A DNA stretch of 64,000 nucleotides from Flectobacillus longus. Lineage in GTDB: Bacteria > Bacteroidota > Bacteroidia > Cytophagales > Spirosomataceae. The notes under the pieces are model-generated. The model did not search any database, was not told where the DNA came from, and worked only from the letters and a program-made list of their open reading frames with translations. How positions within the stretch are numbered: the first letter of the stretch is position 1; each line of letters starts with the position of its first letter. Position numbers and translations under genes: made by a program. Location: contig NZ_JASHIC010000022.1 of assembly GCF_030056705.1 (NCBI RefSeq), forward strand, positions 88,434 to 152,433, written 5' to 3'. This document shows positions 27,495 through 39,500 of this stretch, piece by piece.

Positions 27495-30400
27495 ATGAAA
27501 AGATTACTACTCCTGTTAGTGTTTAGTTTTACACTAGTAAAAATTGGTTTGTCTCAAGTAAACAAACCCGTTTTGGATTTAAAAAAATTTACAGATCGAA
27601 GTCTTATTGTTAGACAAATGCTCTCAACAGATAGAAACTGTTATGAGTTCTATAAAAATGGCATAAAGCTGATTGAGGGACAAGATTATTTTATTGGACC
27701 GGGGTATCCCAATTCCTTTTATTATGTAGGGGGCGGCACACGTGGGGGATTCTATAGTGTTGCGATAGAGTTCGGTTTTTTTAAACCAAACGATGTACTT
27801 ACTGTAAAGGATATATGTCGAAATGAAATATCAGATCCTATCGTTGTAACCGACGACTATGTGTATGTTGAAGTACCTAAGGGCAATAGTTATTCTAGTA
27901 ATGGGATAGATGCTACTTATTCGCAGCCTGCCTATGATAAGCTTTCGAGCCCTGTGGTAGTCGGAAAATGTGAGCCCATTTCTATTAATTCCCATGTATT
28001 GATGGCGACTGTTATCGATATTACCACGGAATCACCAATAAGCTTAGGAACTTTTAAAGTAAATGGCTCTAATATTACTACTGGAGGCTTTTCGAGTTAT
28101 TTTGCAGGGAATCCAACTAGTTACCAAATCTCATCAGGACAAGTAATAACATCAAATTTTTTGAAGCTCACAGCCAACGCCTACTATTCAGGATCTACAC
28201 CATATTCTATTGAGTACAAGCATAATGGTAGTAATACTAGCGGATTTGATTTCACCTTCGGAGTAGGAGGAGTGCAAGTCCGCTTTATTACTAATAACAG
28301 TTTTGAAATCTGGAAACGTAATTATTTGGGAGATTTTGATATTAGTCATTTTGATGGTGATTTTAGCAATAGTACCTATAAAATTAGCTTTGATGAAAGT
28401 TCCTATCGTATCTATGTCGATGGTGTAGAATATGGCAAGCTTGATCGATTTGTGAAATATACAACCACAACAGGTAGTTTAGATAATAGCTCTGTATTGC
28501 CTTATCGTACAGGCGTAAAACTCAATCCTTCTAGTTCAGGGATACATTATGTAAGTGCTACAATCGATGGGGTTTTAAATGTATATCAAAAGCTACTAGT
28601 AGTTGAGGATATTTCTTTATCAACTACAGTTGTCAATTCTGGATGTGCTGGGGTCAACTCAGGTAGCATTAATGTATTAACCAATGGAGGACAAGAGCCA
28701 TTTAGCTATTCCTTAAATAATGGAGCTTTTCAATCAAGTAATATTTTTTCAAGTTTAGCACCTGGGAGTTATACAATTAAAGTAAGAGATGCTTCTGGCT
28801 GTGAGTCAACAATATCCGCGATTGTAAGTGGTAATAGCCCCCTGTCATTATCTAGTTCAGTACAAAATGAAACGTGTTTTAACCAAAAAAATGGGCGAAT
28901 TACCTTTTCTGCTACAGGAGGTTCAGGTATTTATACTTATTCGATAGATGGTCAAAATTATATTTCTAATAATGTCTTCGATAATCTGTCAACAGGAACT
29001 TACGCAGGATATGTTAAAGACCTAAGTGGCTGTATCAGTACTAATCTTGGACTCAGTATTAGTGCTGATAGCAAACTTTTACCTCCATCCGTTATACCTT
29101 CGAATGTGACTTGTTTCGGAGGCAACAATGGTAGTTTAAGTATTAATACCTCCAACTCGATACCCAACGGAAGTATCCAATATTCAGTAGATGGAGGAGT
29201 AAATTTTGGGGCATCTTCCCAAATACAAGGTCTATCAGCAGGTAATTATCAAATCATCATCAAAGACAATCTTTGTAATGCAACTACTTCTGGAACCATT
29301 AGTCAACCTAGTGAAATAATTCCAGCAGTGAATATTCAAAATCAAATATCTTGTAACGGACAAAAAGATGGAGCCCTTTTATTAGGTGCTTCAGGGGGCG
29401 TTTCTCCTTATGAGTATTCTTTGGACAATACCAATTATTCGAGCAACTCAACCCGAAGTAATTTAGGTGCAGGCAACTATAAAGTATGGATAAAAGATGC
29501 TAATGGGTGTATCAAAGAATCAGGTATCACTACTATCTCAGATCCATCAGTATTGATAGCCACACTTCAAAGCAAACAAGATATAACCTGTAATGGTAAC
29601 AGCACTGGGCAAATAATGCTAGGAGCACTTGGAGGCACATTGCCTTACAGCTATAAGCTCAGTACCCAAGCCAGCTATAGTTCCAATAATACAATCTCAG
29701 ACTTAAAAGCTGGATTATATACAGTGCAAGTGCAAGATGGTCACCAATGTGTAACCAGTATGCAAGTTGAATTACTAGAAGCCAGCAGTATTGTAGTAAG
29801 TGTCACTCAGAAGCAAGATATACTTTGTAATGGGGCATCAACAGGTCAACTTACCGCTCAGGCCTCAGGTGGAAACGGAGCTTATACATATAGTCTAGAG
29901 GGAACTAATTATCAAAGCAATAATATTTTCTCGGGGTTAAAAGCAGGTGCGTATTCGATTTATGTAAAAGATATTACAGGTTGTGTTAAGATTTTGCAAG
30001 GTAGTAATAGCACCTTGACAGAACCCTCAGCCTTAGAAATGACTCTTCAAAGTACAGCGGTAAAATGTAACGGTGAGGCAACTGGCTCAATTACAGCAAA
30101 TGTTGGTGGTGGAGTAGGAGGCTATCTCTATTCGATAGATAATGTCAATTTTATTACGTCAAATCAGTTTACAAGTCTCAACGCAGGGAATTATGTTATT
30201 TCCTTAAAAGACGCCAACAACTGTACATTACAAAAGAGCGTACAGGTTACCGAACCAACAGTACTTACAGCCAATCTAGATATTCTTAGTCAAGTCCTTT
30301 GCTTTGGAGGAAACTCGGGCTCTATAAAAGGTTTAGCCTCTGGAGGAATCGGACCATATCAGTATTCTTTGGATGGTAACGCTTACCAAAATAATGATAT

Positions 30401-33400
30401 ATTTAGCTCTTTGTCCATTGGAGAGTATAAGCTATGGATAAAGGACGCAAATGCCTGTATAACAACGAGTACAAGTAAAACTGTTACTCAGCCCACAGAT
30501 ATTACTTTTACAATTAATTCGGTATCAGCAGTAAAATGCTATCAAGGCAACGATGGTGCGGTAACACTCCAGACTACTGGCGGAGCTGGAAATTATAGCT
30601 ACTCAATTAATGGGAGTGCTTATCAAACGGTCAATACTTTCAATAATTTGACAAATGGAACCTATTCATTTGTTGTAAAAGATGGGAATAATTGTCAAAA
30701 ATCTGTTCAAACGACTGTATCCCAACCCGCTCAAGCCTATACAATTTCTTTGGCTTCGACAGAGAACCTTTCTTGTTTTGAAAATAAATCAGGAAAAATA
30801 GTGGTTAATAGTCAAGGTGGAACCGCGCCTTACTGGGTTGGTTTAAGTACAAACAACTTACAAGCTAATCCTAGCTTTGAGCAGTTAACTGCGGGTAGCT
30901 ACTCCGTTTATGGTAAGGATGCAAACAACTGTAGTTTTAGTCTTGGAGGAATTAACCTAACCCAGCCTTCGGATATTTCATTTTCAACCCTAATGAAAAA
31001 AGATGTAGACTGTGACTACTACTCAAAGGGAGAAGCCAAAGTTTTGGCAACAGGTTCAAACGGAGGATTTAGCTATATGCTCAGTGGCAACAATAGTCTT
31101 GGAAACTCTATTAACCCTATTAGTAATACCACTGGATACTTCAATGAGCTTGCCTCTGGAGACTATCGTGTAACAGCTACTGATGTGAGAGGGTGTAGTA
31201 AGAATTATACAGTTACTATTATTCCCAAAAATTCAAAAATAACTTTTGATGTCAATAAATCATTTCCAAGTACCTGTAATTCTAATGATGGAGTCATTAC
31301 CATAACGAATGTTCAAGGAGGTCGAAATGGATACAACTATCAATTGTCAACCCAACAGACAGCTTCACCTAATTCCCAATTTTCAGGCCTATCCTCTGGA
31401 ACGTATGTGATTACCGTTAGCGATGAGCTGTGTTACTATAGAAAAAATATTGACCTTTCTGCTCCAAATGGAATTAGGGCTAATTATCAGGTTTCTGGAA
31501 TCAATTGTACCAATTCGGATGGCAACATTTCGGTTATCAATGTAACAGGAGGAAATGGCGGTTATTTGTATAAATTGAATAATAATCCCGAAACCAGTAA
31601 TTCGACCTTTAACAATCTTTCACCAAATATATATGCGATTGAAATCAGAGATACCCCACAAAGCTGTAAATATGTATTGAGTGTAGAACTAAAAGAACAG
31701 AATCGAGCAGACTTACAGTTGACAAATAAATCTGACGTACTTTGTTTTGGAGGAAACTCAGGCATCATTGCTGTAAGTGGAAATAATAATCAATCACCTT
31801 TTCAGTATAGCATAAATAATGGCGTTTGGCAAAGCTCAGGTAGATTCGAGGGTTTGAGCAAGGGTACCTATAAATTATCGACTATCAACGCCTTGGGGTG
31901 TCAAGATAGTCTTCATATCATAATTTCAGAACCAGCCTTATTGGTAGAGAGTCTATCCAAGACAGATAATCTCTGCTTTGGAGATGCAACTGGTAAAATT
32001 TTTACGAGTGCAACAGGCGGTGTTTCTCCCTACCATTTTTCAAAAGATAACCAAAGCTATCAAAGCGAAACGAATTTTGAGAACCTCAAAAAAGGAGATT
32101 ATACGATATGGGTAAAAGATGCTAACAATTGTATAAGTACTAAAACAATTACTTTGATAGAACCCCCTCAACTGATAATCAATCCATATTATCAAGATAC
32201 AATTCGTTGCTTTGGAGAAACTAACGGCGTCATATCCATTCCTACACAAGGAGGTACTCCAACGTACAGTTATTCCTTGGACGGTACAAATTATATCTCA
32301 AATAATAGCTTCGGCGGTTTAGGAAAAGGCAATTACACTATTCATGTAAAAGATGCAAATCAATGTAAAACAGAGAAAACCTTAAACTTGACCGAACCTA
32401 ATCTATTAGAAATAACACAGAAGGATTTTAAAAATCCTTTATGTTATAAATCAAAAGATGGTATCATTGAAGTAGTATCTACGGGTGGTAATAACGGTAA
32501 TATTTATACTATTGATTACCAAAACCGTAGCCAAAATAGTACCTATTTCAACAATCTTCCCGACGGTACGTATTCCGTAAAAGTGACCGACCGAAAAGGC
32601 TGCTTAGCGATAGTTAGTAATATGGTATTAGCAGAGCCAAGTAAAATCAAAACAGTGAGTGTTGGTACTATGCCATTATGTTATGGGGATGGCAATGGCA
32701 AAATAAACATCGCAGTAAATGGAGGAACGCCGAATTACCGCGTAAATTTTGAAGGGCTTATCAGTGAGGTCAATGGAACAAATTATACAAAAGAATTGTC
32801 TAATTTATTTGCAAAAGCATACACCTTTTATGTGCTTGACAGCCATAATTGTGTAGATACAATAAATTACACTTTGACACAACCTACACAATTACAAAAT
32901 AAGATTACCATCAAAGAAAATGACTGTTTTGGAGACTTGACAGGACAAGTTCAAGTACTTGGTTTACAGGCTACTCCACCTTACCGTTATTCGCTTCAAA
33001 ATCAAGAAATAACAGAGACTTTTGAATCAACGGGTATTTTTTCTAAGCTAAAATCTAACAACTATATAGTAACAGTATTCGATTTTAATAACTGTAAATT
33101 AAGTACTACAATCAAAGTAGCTCAGCCTGACAAGTTAGTAATCACACCAATTTATCAGGATACTATTAGATGCTTTGGGGAAAACAATGGCGCTATTTTG
33201 TTGAAAGTAACTGGCGGTATAAAGAGTTATATCTACTCCAAAGACAGTACGAATTACTTTAGTGATAGTTTATTTACAGGACTAAAAGCTGGGCTTTATA
33301 ATTTTTGGGTAAAAGATGCCAATAAGTGCCTAGCCACCTCTCAACTATCAGCTACAGAGCCAGCCCTTCTAGACTTAAGTCTATTATCAAAATCTAATCC

Positions 33401-34673
33401 ATTATGTTTAGGTGAGTCAAATGGAATTGTGCAACTAAAAGCTACAGGAGGAAATGGTGGCAATATTTATTGGCAAGATAATGCAACCAAGCAATCAAAC
33501 GACCGATTTATAGGTCTAACTCAAGGGCAATACACCTATAAAGTAGTGGACCGCAAAGGTTGCCAAGATACAGTTCGATTAGTCGAACTCAAATGGCCTT
33601 CAGCAGTATTGGCACAAGTTAGCAAGTCTATACCTATTTGTTATGGTACAAACACTGCTAAGCTCAATGTGCAAGCATCTGGAGGTGTTGGTGCATTTAC
33701 GGCCATATTAAGCAATACCAATTTAAACAAAACCATCGCATTAAACAGTGGAAAAGGAGTATTTGATTCACTGAATGCAGGAAACTATCTTGTCAAAATC
33801 AAAGATGCTAATGGCTGTCAATTACAACTGACCAACACCATTCAAGAAACAGACAGTCTAGAAACTTTTACATTAGGATCGGGTAAAGGAGCAGACACGC
33901 TTTGTATTGGACAAAGTATTACGCTGGATGCAAAAAATAAAGGGAAAAATATTCGTTGGTATTTTAACGGTACCGAAGGTGTAGATGAGCTAGCCCGTGC
34001 AAATCAATCTACCTATACCATAGTTTCTCCAGGTATTTACAAAGTATCAGTATCTAACAAAACAGGATGTATGGTCGAGAAAAGCTATACCCTCACAAAT
34101 AGCAAAAATGCACTGAAGGCAGATTTTATCCTTGCGACTCAGGCGTTTGTTGGGGATACAGTAGTTGTTTTAAATACAACAAAGCCTGCTCCAGATAAAG
34201 TAGTTTGGACTCCTCCATTAAATAGTATTCAGCTTAGTGAAACGAATAGCAAGCTTACCTTCATTCCAACTCTAGCAGGGAATCTTTCTGTTACATTACG
34301 AGCATTCGCAGGAGTTTGTGATAATGTGCTCACTAGAACAACAAACATATTTACCCCAGATAACATTGATCAAACTGATTCTTTGTATCACTACAGAGAT
34401 TATCCTGTCACTACATCAGCACTATATCCCAATCCAAATCAAGGTAGATTTGAACTGAGTGTGAAAACGAAATTTCCAGTTAATATCAACATTTCAATTG
34501 TTCGAGTATCAACAGGTGAAACTGTTTATAATGCTGTTCATACGCCAACAAATCAAAACCTAAATAGTACTAATGTCTACAACTTTAACCTTTCCTTGAG
34601 GATAGGAGCTTATAGTTTAATTCTTGAAAGTGGTAAACAAAAAATCTCAAAGCTTTTGATGATAACCAATTAA
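27495..34673 (+). CDS. Giant SprB-repeat cell-surface adhesin with T9SS domain
   Basis: A 2392-aa protein with signal peptide (MKRLLLLLVFSFTLVKIGLSQ). After a beta-rich N-terminal region (to about 365) come 22 SprB-type repeats of roughly 75-90 residues. Each opens with a cysteine motif such as ILCNGASTGQL, has GGxGxYxYSLDG, and closes with LKAGxYxIxVKDANGC. The last 85 residues form a type-A T9SS sorting domain (YPNPNQGRFELSV to KLLMITN). SprB repeats are known from the mobile gliding adhesin of Flavobacterium johnsoniae. It should therefore be exported by T9SS and displayed on the surface, possibly for motility or contact with neighbours. It is cotranscribed with the toxin genes, which is the unusual point. 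Confidence 0.9.
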   Translation: MKRLLLLLVFSFTLVKIGLSQVNKPVLDLKKFTDRSLIVRQMLSTDRNCYEFYKNGIKLIEGQDYFIGPGYPNSFYYVGGGTRGGFYSVAIEFGFFKPNDVLTVKDICRNEISDPIVVTDDYVYVEVPKGNSYSSNGIDATYSQPAYDKLSSPVVVGKCEPISINSHVLMATVIDITTESPISLGTFKVNGSNITTGGFSSYFAGNPTSYQISSGQVITSNFLKLTANAYYSGSTPYSIEYKHNGSNTSGFDFTFGVGGVQVRFITNNSFEIWKRNYLGDFDISHFDGDFSNSTYKISFDESSYRIYVDGVEYGKLDRFVKYTTTTGSLDNSSVLPYRTGVKLNPSSSGIHYVSATIDGVLNVYQKLLVVEDISLSTTVVNSGCAGVNSGSINVLTNGGQEPFSYSLNNGAFQSSNIFSSLAPGSYTIKVRDASGCESTISAIVSGNSPLSLSSSVQNETCFNQKNGRITFSATGGSGIYTYSIDGQNYISNNVFDNLSTGTYAGYVKDLSGCISTNLGLSISADSKLLPPSVIPSNVTCFGGNNGSLSINTSNSIPNGSIQYSVDGGVNFGASSQIQGLSAGNYQIIIKDNLCNATTSGTISQPSEIIPAVNIQNQISCNGQKDGALLLGASGGVSPYEYSLDNTNYSSNSTRSNLGAGNYKVWIKDANGCIKESGITTISDPSVLIATLQSKQDITCNGNSTGQIMLGALGGTLPYSYKLSTQASYSSNNTISDLKAGLYTVQVQDGHQCVTSMQVELLEASSIVVSVTQKQDILCNGASTGQLTAQASGGNGAYTYSLEGTNYQSNNIFSGLKAGAYSIYVKDITGCVKILQGSNSTLTEPSALEMTLQSTAVKCNGEATGSITANVGGGVGGYLYSIDNVNFITSNQFTSLNAGNYVISLKDANNCTLQKSVQVTEPTVLTANLDILSQVLCFGGNSGSIKGLASGGIGPYQYSLDGNAYQNNDIFSSLSIGEYKLWIKDANACITTSTSKTVTQPTDITFTINSVSAVKCYQGNDGAVTLQTTGGAGNYSYSINGSAYQTVNTFNNLTNGTYSFVVKDGNNCQKSVQTTVSQPAQAYTISLASTENLSCFENKSGKIVVNSQGGTAPYWVGLSTNNLQANPSFEQLTAGSYSVYGKDANNCSFSLGGINLTQPSDISFSTLMKKDVDCDYYSKGEAKVLATGSNGGFSYMLSGNNSLGNSINPISNTTGYFNELASGDYRVTATDVRGCSKNYTVTIIPKNSKITFDVNKSFPSTCNSNDGVITITNVQGGRNGYNYQLSTQQTASPNSQFSGLSSGTYVITVSDELCYYRKNIDLSAPNGIRANYQVSGINCTNSDGNISVINVTGGNGGYLYKLNNNPETSNSTFNNLSPNIYAIEIRDTPQSCKYVLSVELKEQNRADLQLTNKSDVLCFGGNSGIIAVSGNNNQSPFQYSINNGVWQSSGRFEGLSKGTYKLSTINALGCQDSLHIIISEPALLVESLSKTDNLCFGDATGKIFTSATGGVSPYHFSKDNQSYQSETNFENLKKGDYTIWVKDANNCISTKTITLIEPPQLIINPYYQDTIRCFGETNGVISIPTQGGTPTYSYSLDGTNYISNNSFGGLGKGNYTIHVKDANQCKTEKTLNLTEPNLLEITQKDFKNPLCYKSKDGIIEVVSTGGNNGNIYTIDYQNRSQNSTYFNNLPDGTYSVKVTDRKGCLAIVSNMVLAEPSKIKTVSVGTMPLCYGDGNGKINIAVNGGTPNYRVNFEGLISEVNGTNYTKELSNLFAKAYTFYVLDSHNCVDTINYTLTQPTQLQNKITIKENDCFGDLTGQVQVLGLQATPPYRYSLQNQEITETFESTGIFSKLKSNNYIVTVFDFNNCKLSTTIKVAQPDKLVITPIYQDTIRCFGENNGAILLKVTGGIKSYIYSKDSTNYFSDSLFTGLKAGLYNFWVKDANKCLATSQLSATEPALLDLSLLSKSNPLCLGESNGIVQLKATGGNGGNIYWQDNATKQSNDRFIGLTQGQYTYKVVDRKGCQDTVRLVELKWPSAVLAQVSKSIPICYGTNTAKLNVQASGGVGAFTAILSNTNLNKTIALNSGKGVFDSLNAGNYLVKIKDANGCQLQLTNTIQETDSLETFTLGSGKGADTLCIGQSITLDAKNKGKNIRWYFNGTEGVDELARANQSTYTIVSPGIYKVSVSNKTGCMVEKSYTLTNSKNALKADFILATQAFVGDTVVVLNTTKPAPDKVVWTPPLNSIQLSETNSKLTFIPTLAGNLSVTLRAFAGVCDNVLTRTTNIFTPDNIDQTDSLYHYRDYPVTTSALYPNPNQGRFELSVKTKFPVNINISIVRVSTGETVYNAVHTPTNQNLNSTNVYNFNLSLRIGAYSLILESGKQKISKLLMITN

Positions 34674-34723
34674 GTAAGCCTACATATACAAAATGAAAGT
34701 TTTAATATTTAACCTAACACTTC

Positions 34724-36532
34724 ATGAAAAAACACCTTCTTAAATTATTGTTTTTGCTCTTGGCCAATCAAGTGATAGTGATAGGTCAGGATGTTGGTGA
34801 ATTAAAAAAGTTAAAGTCTCCAAAACAAATGTTGAAAGGAAAGGGAATTTCTATCAAGGGTTCATTGTCGGGTACCTATAATATGTATCATGCAAATGGA
34901 TTAGAAAATAGACAATCTCCCTATAATTATATGTTTACTGGAAATTTCATGATTGACATTTTTAATAAAATAAGAATGCCTGTGTCTTTTAGCTATATTA
35001 ATCAACAGGCTTCCTATGTCAATCCATTAAGTACTAGCAACTTGATGCCATTTGGTCAGCCATTTAATAGAATATCACTAAAGCCAAAATATAAAAGTGT
35101 ACAGCTTTTTCTGGGAACAGTATCCCAAACTTTTACACCTTATACTCTTGCAGGGCATAGGTATCAAGGAGTTGGTTTGACATTCAAAGATAAAGATTTC
35201 CCCCTTTATGGAAGTTTAATGTTTGGTACGCTTAATCAAAAGGTTAACCCCGATACGATAAGCCCCAACAAACCCAGTTATCAAAGAAAAGGTATGGGGA
35301 TTCAGTTAGGGTATAAAATAAAGCAGGATTTTATTGAATTGTCTATGTTCTCGGCTAGGGATAGTTACCAACCTGCCGATATGATTCTAGACAAGTACAA
35401 TCTGACTCCAATGTCGAATATGGTATCGTCCATTCGATTTGCAAAACAATTAATCAAGAAGTTTGTTTGGGAGACTGAAATGAGTGTATCAGCCCTTAGC
35501 AGTGATATAAGAGCTGTCAAAAATACAAATGAAAACTTCTTTAAATCATTTGGAGGATTATACAATACTAATGCCAGCACTAGCTATTTTAAGGCTATCC
35601 ACTCTTCCATTAACTACAAATCAGAGTCTTATCAGGTTGGAGCTGAGTACAAGCGTATAGATCCCAAATATCAGACTTTTGGTAGTTATTATTTTGTTAA
35701 TGATCTGGAGCTGTTTGGTGTAAAGGCAAGCGGACAAATGCTTGATAAAAAGATTTCTTTGATGGGTGAAATAGCGCAACAGCATGATAATTTAGATCAA
35801 ACAAAACCTCAAACCTCTAACCGAATTGTAGGCTCACTGAGTGTTGTTTATGCACCCAATGATAAGGTAAACCTCAATGCGTCTTACTCCAACTTTACTG
35901 CTTACAGCAATTTTAATCCGTCTTTGTTGTATTTGGCAAAAGCTAGACCATTGGAAGCACTTGATACACTCAATTATCGACAAGTAAATCAGAATATTCA
36001 GGCCAATGCACTTTGGCAACTCCCCTCGAATAACGCCAAAATACATCATCAATTAACCAGTTCTACCGTCTTTCAGTTGGGTAACGATGTATTGGGAGGG
36101 GCAAATAACAACAATCAACTCGAAAATATAAATCTAACATACGGGAGTACAAATGAGATACTTAAGCAAAGTTGGAGTGCTGGTATTAATTATACCCAAG
36201 TAACAGCTCCTACGCTAAGTACTTCGCTTTGGGGGCCTATGTGTTCAATTGCCAAATCATTTTTAAAAGAAAAATTGAAATTGAGTTTGTCAGGAAACTA
36301 TACTTTTTCAAGTACGCTAGCAATACTATCAAGTGCACAAAAAGCTAATATGCTGACAACTCGTTTGAGTTCTAATTATGCCCTCAGTCCTAATGGAATA
36401 CTTCAACTAAATGCTAGCTTACTAAGTAAGCAAAGTCCGTCGAACGAAAGTTATGGAGCCAATTTTACTGAACTAAGTTTCAATATTGGTTATCGTCATA
36501 CCTTTTCTGTAGTTGACTTGAAATTCAAATAA
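34724..36532 (+). CDS. Predicted outer-membrane beta-barrel protein
   Basis: A 602-aa protein with a signal peptide (MKKHLLKLLFLLLANQVIVIG). The remainder shows alternating hydrophobic/aromatic strands separated by polar turns, for example SYINQQASYVNPL, KLSLSGNYTFSS and SFNIGYRHTFSVVDLKFK at the end, as in a porin-like barrel. I do not recognise a named family; it lacks a TonB plug domain and the PorP/SprF pattern. Placed between the SprB-type adhesin and the 1716-aa secreted protein, it may be an outer-membrane anchor or conduit for one of them. Function is inference from position. Confidence 0.65.
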   Translation: MKKHLLKLLFLLLANQVIVIGQDVGELKKLKSPKQMLKGKGISIKGSLSGTYNMYHANGLENRQSPYNYMFTGNFMIDIFNKIRMPVSFSYINQQASYVNPLSTSNLMPFGQPFNRISLKPKYKSVQLFLGTVSQTFTPYTLAGHRYQGVGLTFKDKDFPLYGSLMFGTLNQKVNPDTISPNKPSYQRKGMGIQLGYKIKQDFIELSMFSARDSYQPADMILDKYNLTPMSNMVSSIRFAKQLIKKFVWETEMSVSALSSDIRAVKNTNENFFKSFGGLYNTNASTSYFKAIHSSINYKSESYQVGAEYKRIDPKYQTFGSYYFVNDLELFGVKASGQMLDKKISLMGEIAQQHDNLDQTKPQTSNRIVGSLSVVYAPNDKVNLNASYSNFTAYSNFNPSLLYLAKARPLEALDTLNYRQVNQNIQANALWQLPSNNAKIHHQLTSSTVFQLGNDVLGGANNNNQLENINLTYGSTNEILKQSWSAGINYTQVTAPTLSTSLWGPMCSIAKSFLKEKLKLSLSGNYTFSSTLAILSSAQKANMLTTRLSSNYALSPNGILQLNASLLSKQSPSNESYGANFTELSFNIGYRHTFSVVDLKFK

Positions 36533-36558
36533 ATGAATCACACTAAATCATTGTTTCC

Positions 36559-39500
36559 ATGAATAGATTTTTATTAATAATCCTGAGTATATTCATTGCA
36601 AACAGAATAGCATGGGCTCATGTCTCTGAAAATGAAGGCATGTTACCTGTAAAGGAATACTCCTTGTCTGATTGTGAGAAATATGGCTTAAAACCTGTTG
36701 ACTTTGGCAACGGGCAACTATTAATGCCTAAAAATGATGGTATAAATTATTTTGTAGATGTCAACTCCAAATATACACCCCAAAAGGTAACTGCCGAGGA
36801 CGTTCGAAATACGATTGATAAACTTCGTAAAGCTGGGAAGGTAGTAAATGATATTCTTAATGTTCATTTAGTAAGTGATCTCCCTGTAGTTATCCAAAAG
36901 GAATTGAACGGGGTATCTTACGACATATTACTTAACGCATTGGTATTTACACCTACAGGTAATAGTATCTCGATGAATGCAATGATTAGTACATCTGATA
37001 ATTATTTTGCATTTGAAGGACAAAATATCAGATTTACAGGTCAAGGAGGCATCGAAAGTGGAAGCTTGAATTTGATGCTTGATAATAATCCTGGGATTAG
37101 TAATGTCCAGCTAGGATCAAAGCTTAGTTTAAAGATTACAGGAGGCGGATTTAGTTTTGGATGTAATGGATTTGAAGATTTTTCGATTATTGGTAAAGTC
37201 ATATTTGATAGGAGCTTAATTGTCCCTGAAAATACCAATGGTGATATAATAACAGGAAATGTTCAATCAGATTTTAGACTCGAACATGTCCGTGACTTCA
37301 ATGATTTAATAATTGATATTTCGATGCAGCCATTCCAGTTGCCTAATATGGTAGGATATGGTTTTCAAGTAAAAAATGCCATCATCGATTTAAGTTCGCA
37401 GGCCAATGCCTCTAACTTTTTATTACCAGCAGAATATACGTCAGCTGTAGATGGTCCTTTATGGAAGGGCGTTTCTATTGGAAATATCGAAGTTCGATTT
37501 CCTAAAGAGTACAAAAATCGAACTACAAAGAAACGGATTATCATAGGTGCGAATAATTTACTCATTGATAAAAATGGACTTTCTGGGGAGATATATGGGA
37601 AAAATATCATGCAAATCAAAGATGGTGATTTGAATGGTTGGGACTATTCTTTGGATGATGCTCGTATTGTTCTAGTAAAAAACCAAGTCAAATCAGGTAC
37701 TCTAGAAGGGCAAATTCGTCTATCTATTAGTAATGAAAATCGCCTTTTAGGGTATCATGCAGTCATAGATCCTACTCGAAACTACTATAATTTTACTGTT
37801 AGCACAGATAAGAATTTGGAATTTGAGTTTTTGAAAGCTTCGCAAGTAACTCTTAAGCCAAGCTCTTCGGTTAGTCTTACGCTCGAAAATGGAGAATTTG
37901 TAGCAAGTGCTATGCTCCATGGACAGCTCGACATTACTGCTAGTCAAGTTTCGTTAGAGCGATATGATTTTGAGCGATTATTTATTTCCACACGAGCACC
38001 ATACCTTTCAATTGGGTATTTTGGGGGTGGTTCAGGGAAAGAATATAAACTTGGAGGATTTCCTATATCGATTCAATCTCCCATAATAGGCGTTTCAAAC
38101 AATGAAGTATCCGTTGGATTTGGTGTAAAAGTTAACCTTGACAACATTGGTATTGAGGCGACAGGAGGCTTCACAATACAGGGGATATTTGTAAGTGAAA
38201 ATAATCGACATTTTTGGCGAAATAAACGTTTCGCTCTCAACAAATTGAGTGTTTCGGCAGATTTGGCTGTTGGGCATTTTGCTGGTGAGATAGATTTTTT
38301 TCAAGATGATCCTATATATGGGAACGGTTTTGGTGGGGCCGTAAAGCTAAGTTTGAATACTCCTTCGGAAATGGAGATTGCAGCAATGGCTGTGTTTGGA
38401 AAAACACAAGACCGATATTGGATGGTCGATGGAGAGCTAAGTAGTGGGGGAGGTATTGCAGGCTTATCTATCAATTTACTCGCTGGAAGTCTTTACAAGC
38501 ACATGAAAGCTGTCCCTAATGCCAGAGGGCCAAGAACTATCACTGGTGCTGTTTACGCACCCGATTTCTCTATTGGATGGGGAGGGCGTTTTGGAATAGG
38601 GTTTCAGGCAAGTACAGCCTTTGGAGGTATGGCAGCTTTTGAAATTGAGACTAGAGCTGATGGTTCTCTTCGTCAAATTGGCTTTATTGGTACTGCTGCA
38701 ATCGCTGGAAGTGATGCGATGGTTAATCAATCTGCCGTTAGAGAAAAATACTATCTACTATGTAACGATTCTGTACTTAGCGCTGTAGGTGGTGTAACTT
38801 CTCAATTAGAGAATGATCCTAATGGAACAGACACGAGAGCTGTGTCTGAAAAATTTAGTATCCCCACGAATCTTACGGGTTTCACAGTGAGTGTGATTAT
38901 GAAAATTAATTTTGATGATCATAGCTTTTATGGAAAGGTTGGTGCCAATGTAAGCGTTGCCAATACTATCCAGTTACAGGGAGTTGGCGCTTTTTTATTT
39001 GCACCAAATATATGGTTTGTTCATATTGGAGAACCTCCATTATCAGACAGGATTATTGTTCTGTTACCAAGTCTTCCACAGATTGATGGCTACCTTATGC
39101 TAGGTCATGGTATTCCAGAATTGCCCAATCCTGAACCAAATGTATTTACCAAATATCCAAATGCAGGACAAAGAAATAGACTCAATGGAGATGCCGCCAT
39201 TTTAGGAAAGGGTATTGCCTTTGGTGCAGGGTTACAAGTAGCAGCAGGAGGTGATTATAAAATCATTCGTTGGGATGTAGGGGCTCGTATAGGACTGGAT
39301 GTAATGCTTATGCGCTACCCTGATGGTGCCTATTGCGAAGGTAGATTTGGCGAAGGAATTGGTATCAAAAACTGGCGTGCTGCGGCACAGGTATATATCT
39401 TAGGTTGGTTTCATGCCGCTGCTTTTGGGGCAAATGTCTTAAGCGTAGAACTTGGCGCTATGTTGAGAGGTGCCGCTCCTAATCCTACTTATGGACAAGG

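Noticed and set aside
27495..34673. Repeated DNA inside the adhesin gene, considered as CRISPR-like or satellite repeats
   Set aside because: The repetition is at protein level (22 SprB units of 75-90 residues) with diverged DNA and an open frame throughout; there are no constant repeats with unique spacers.
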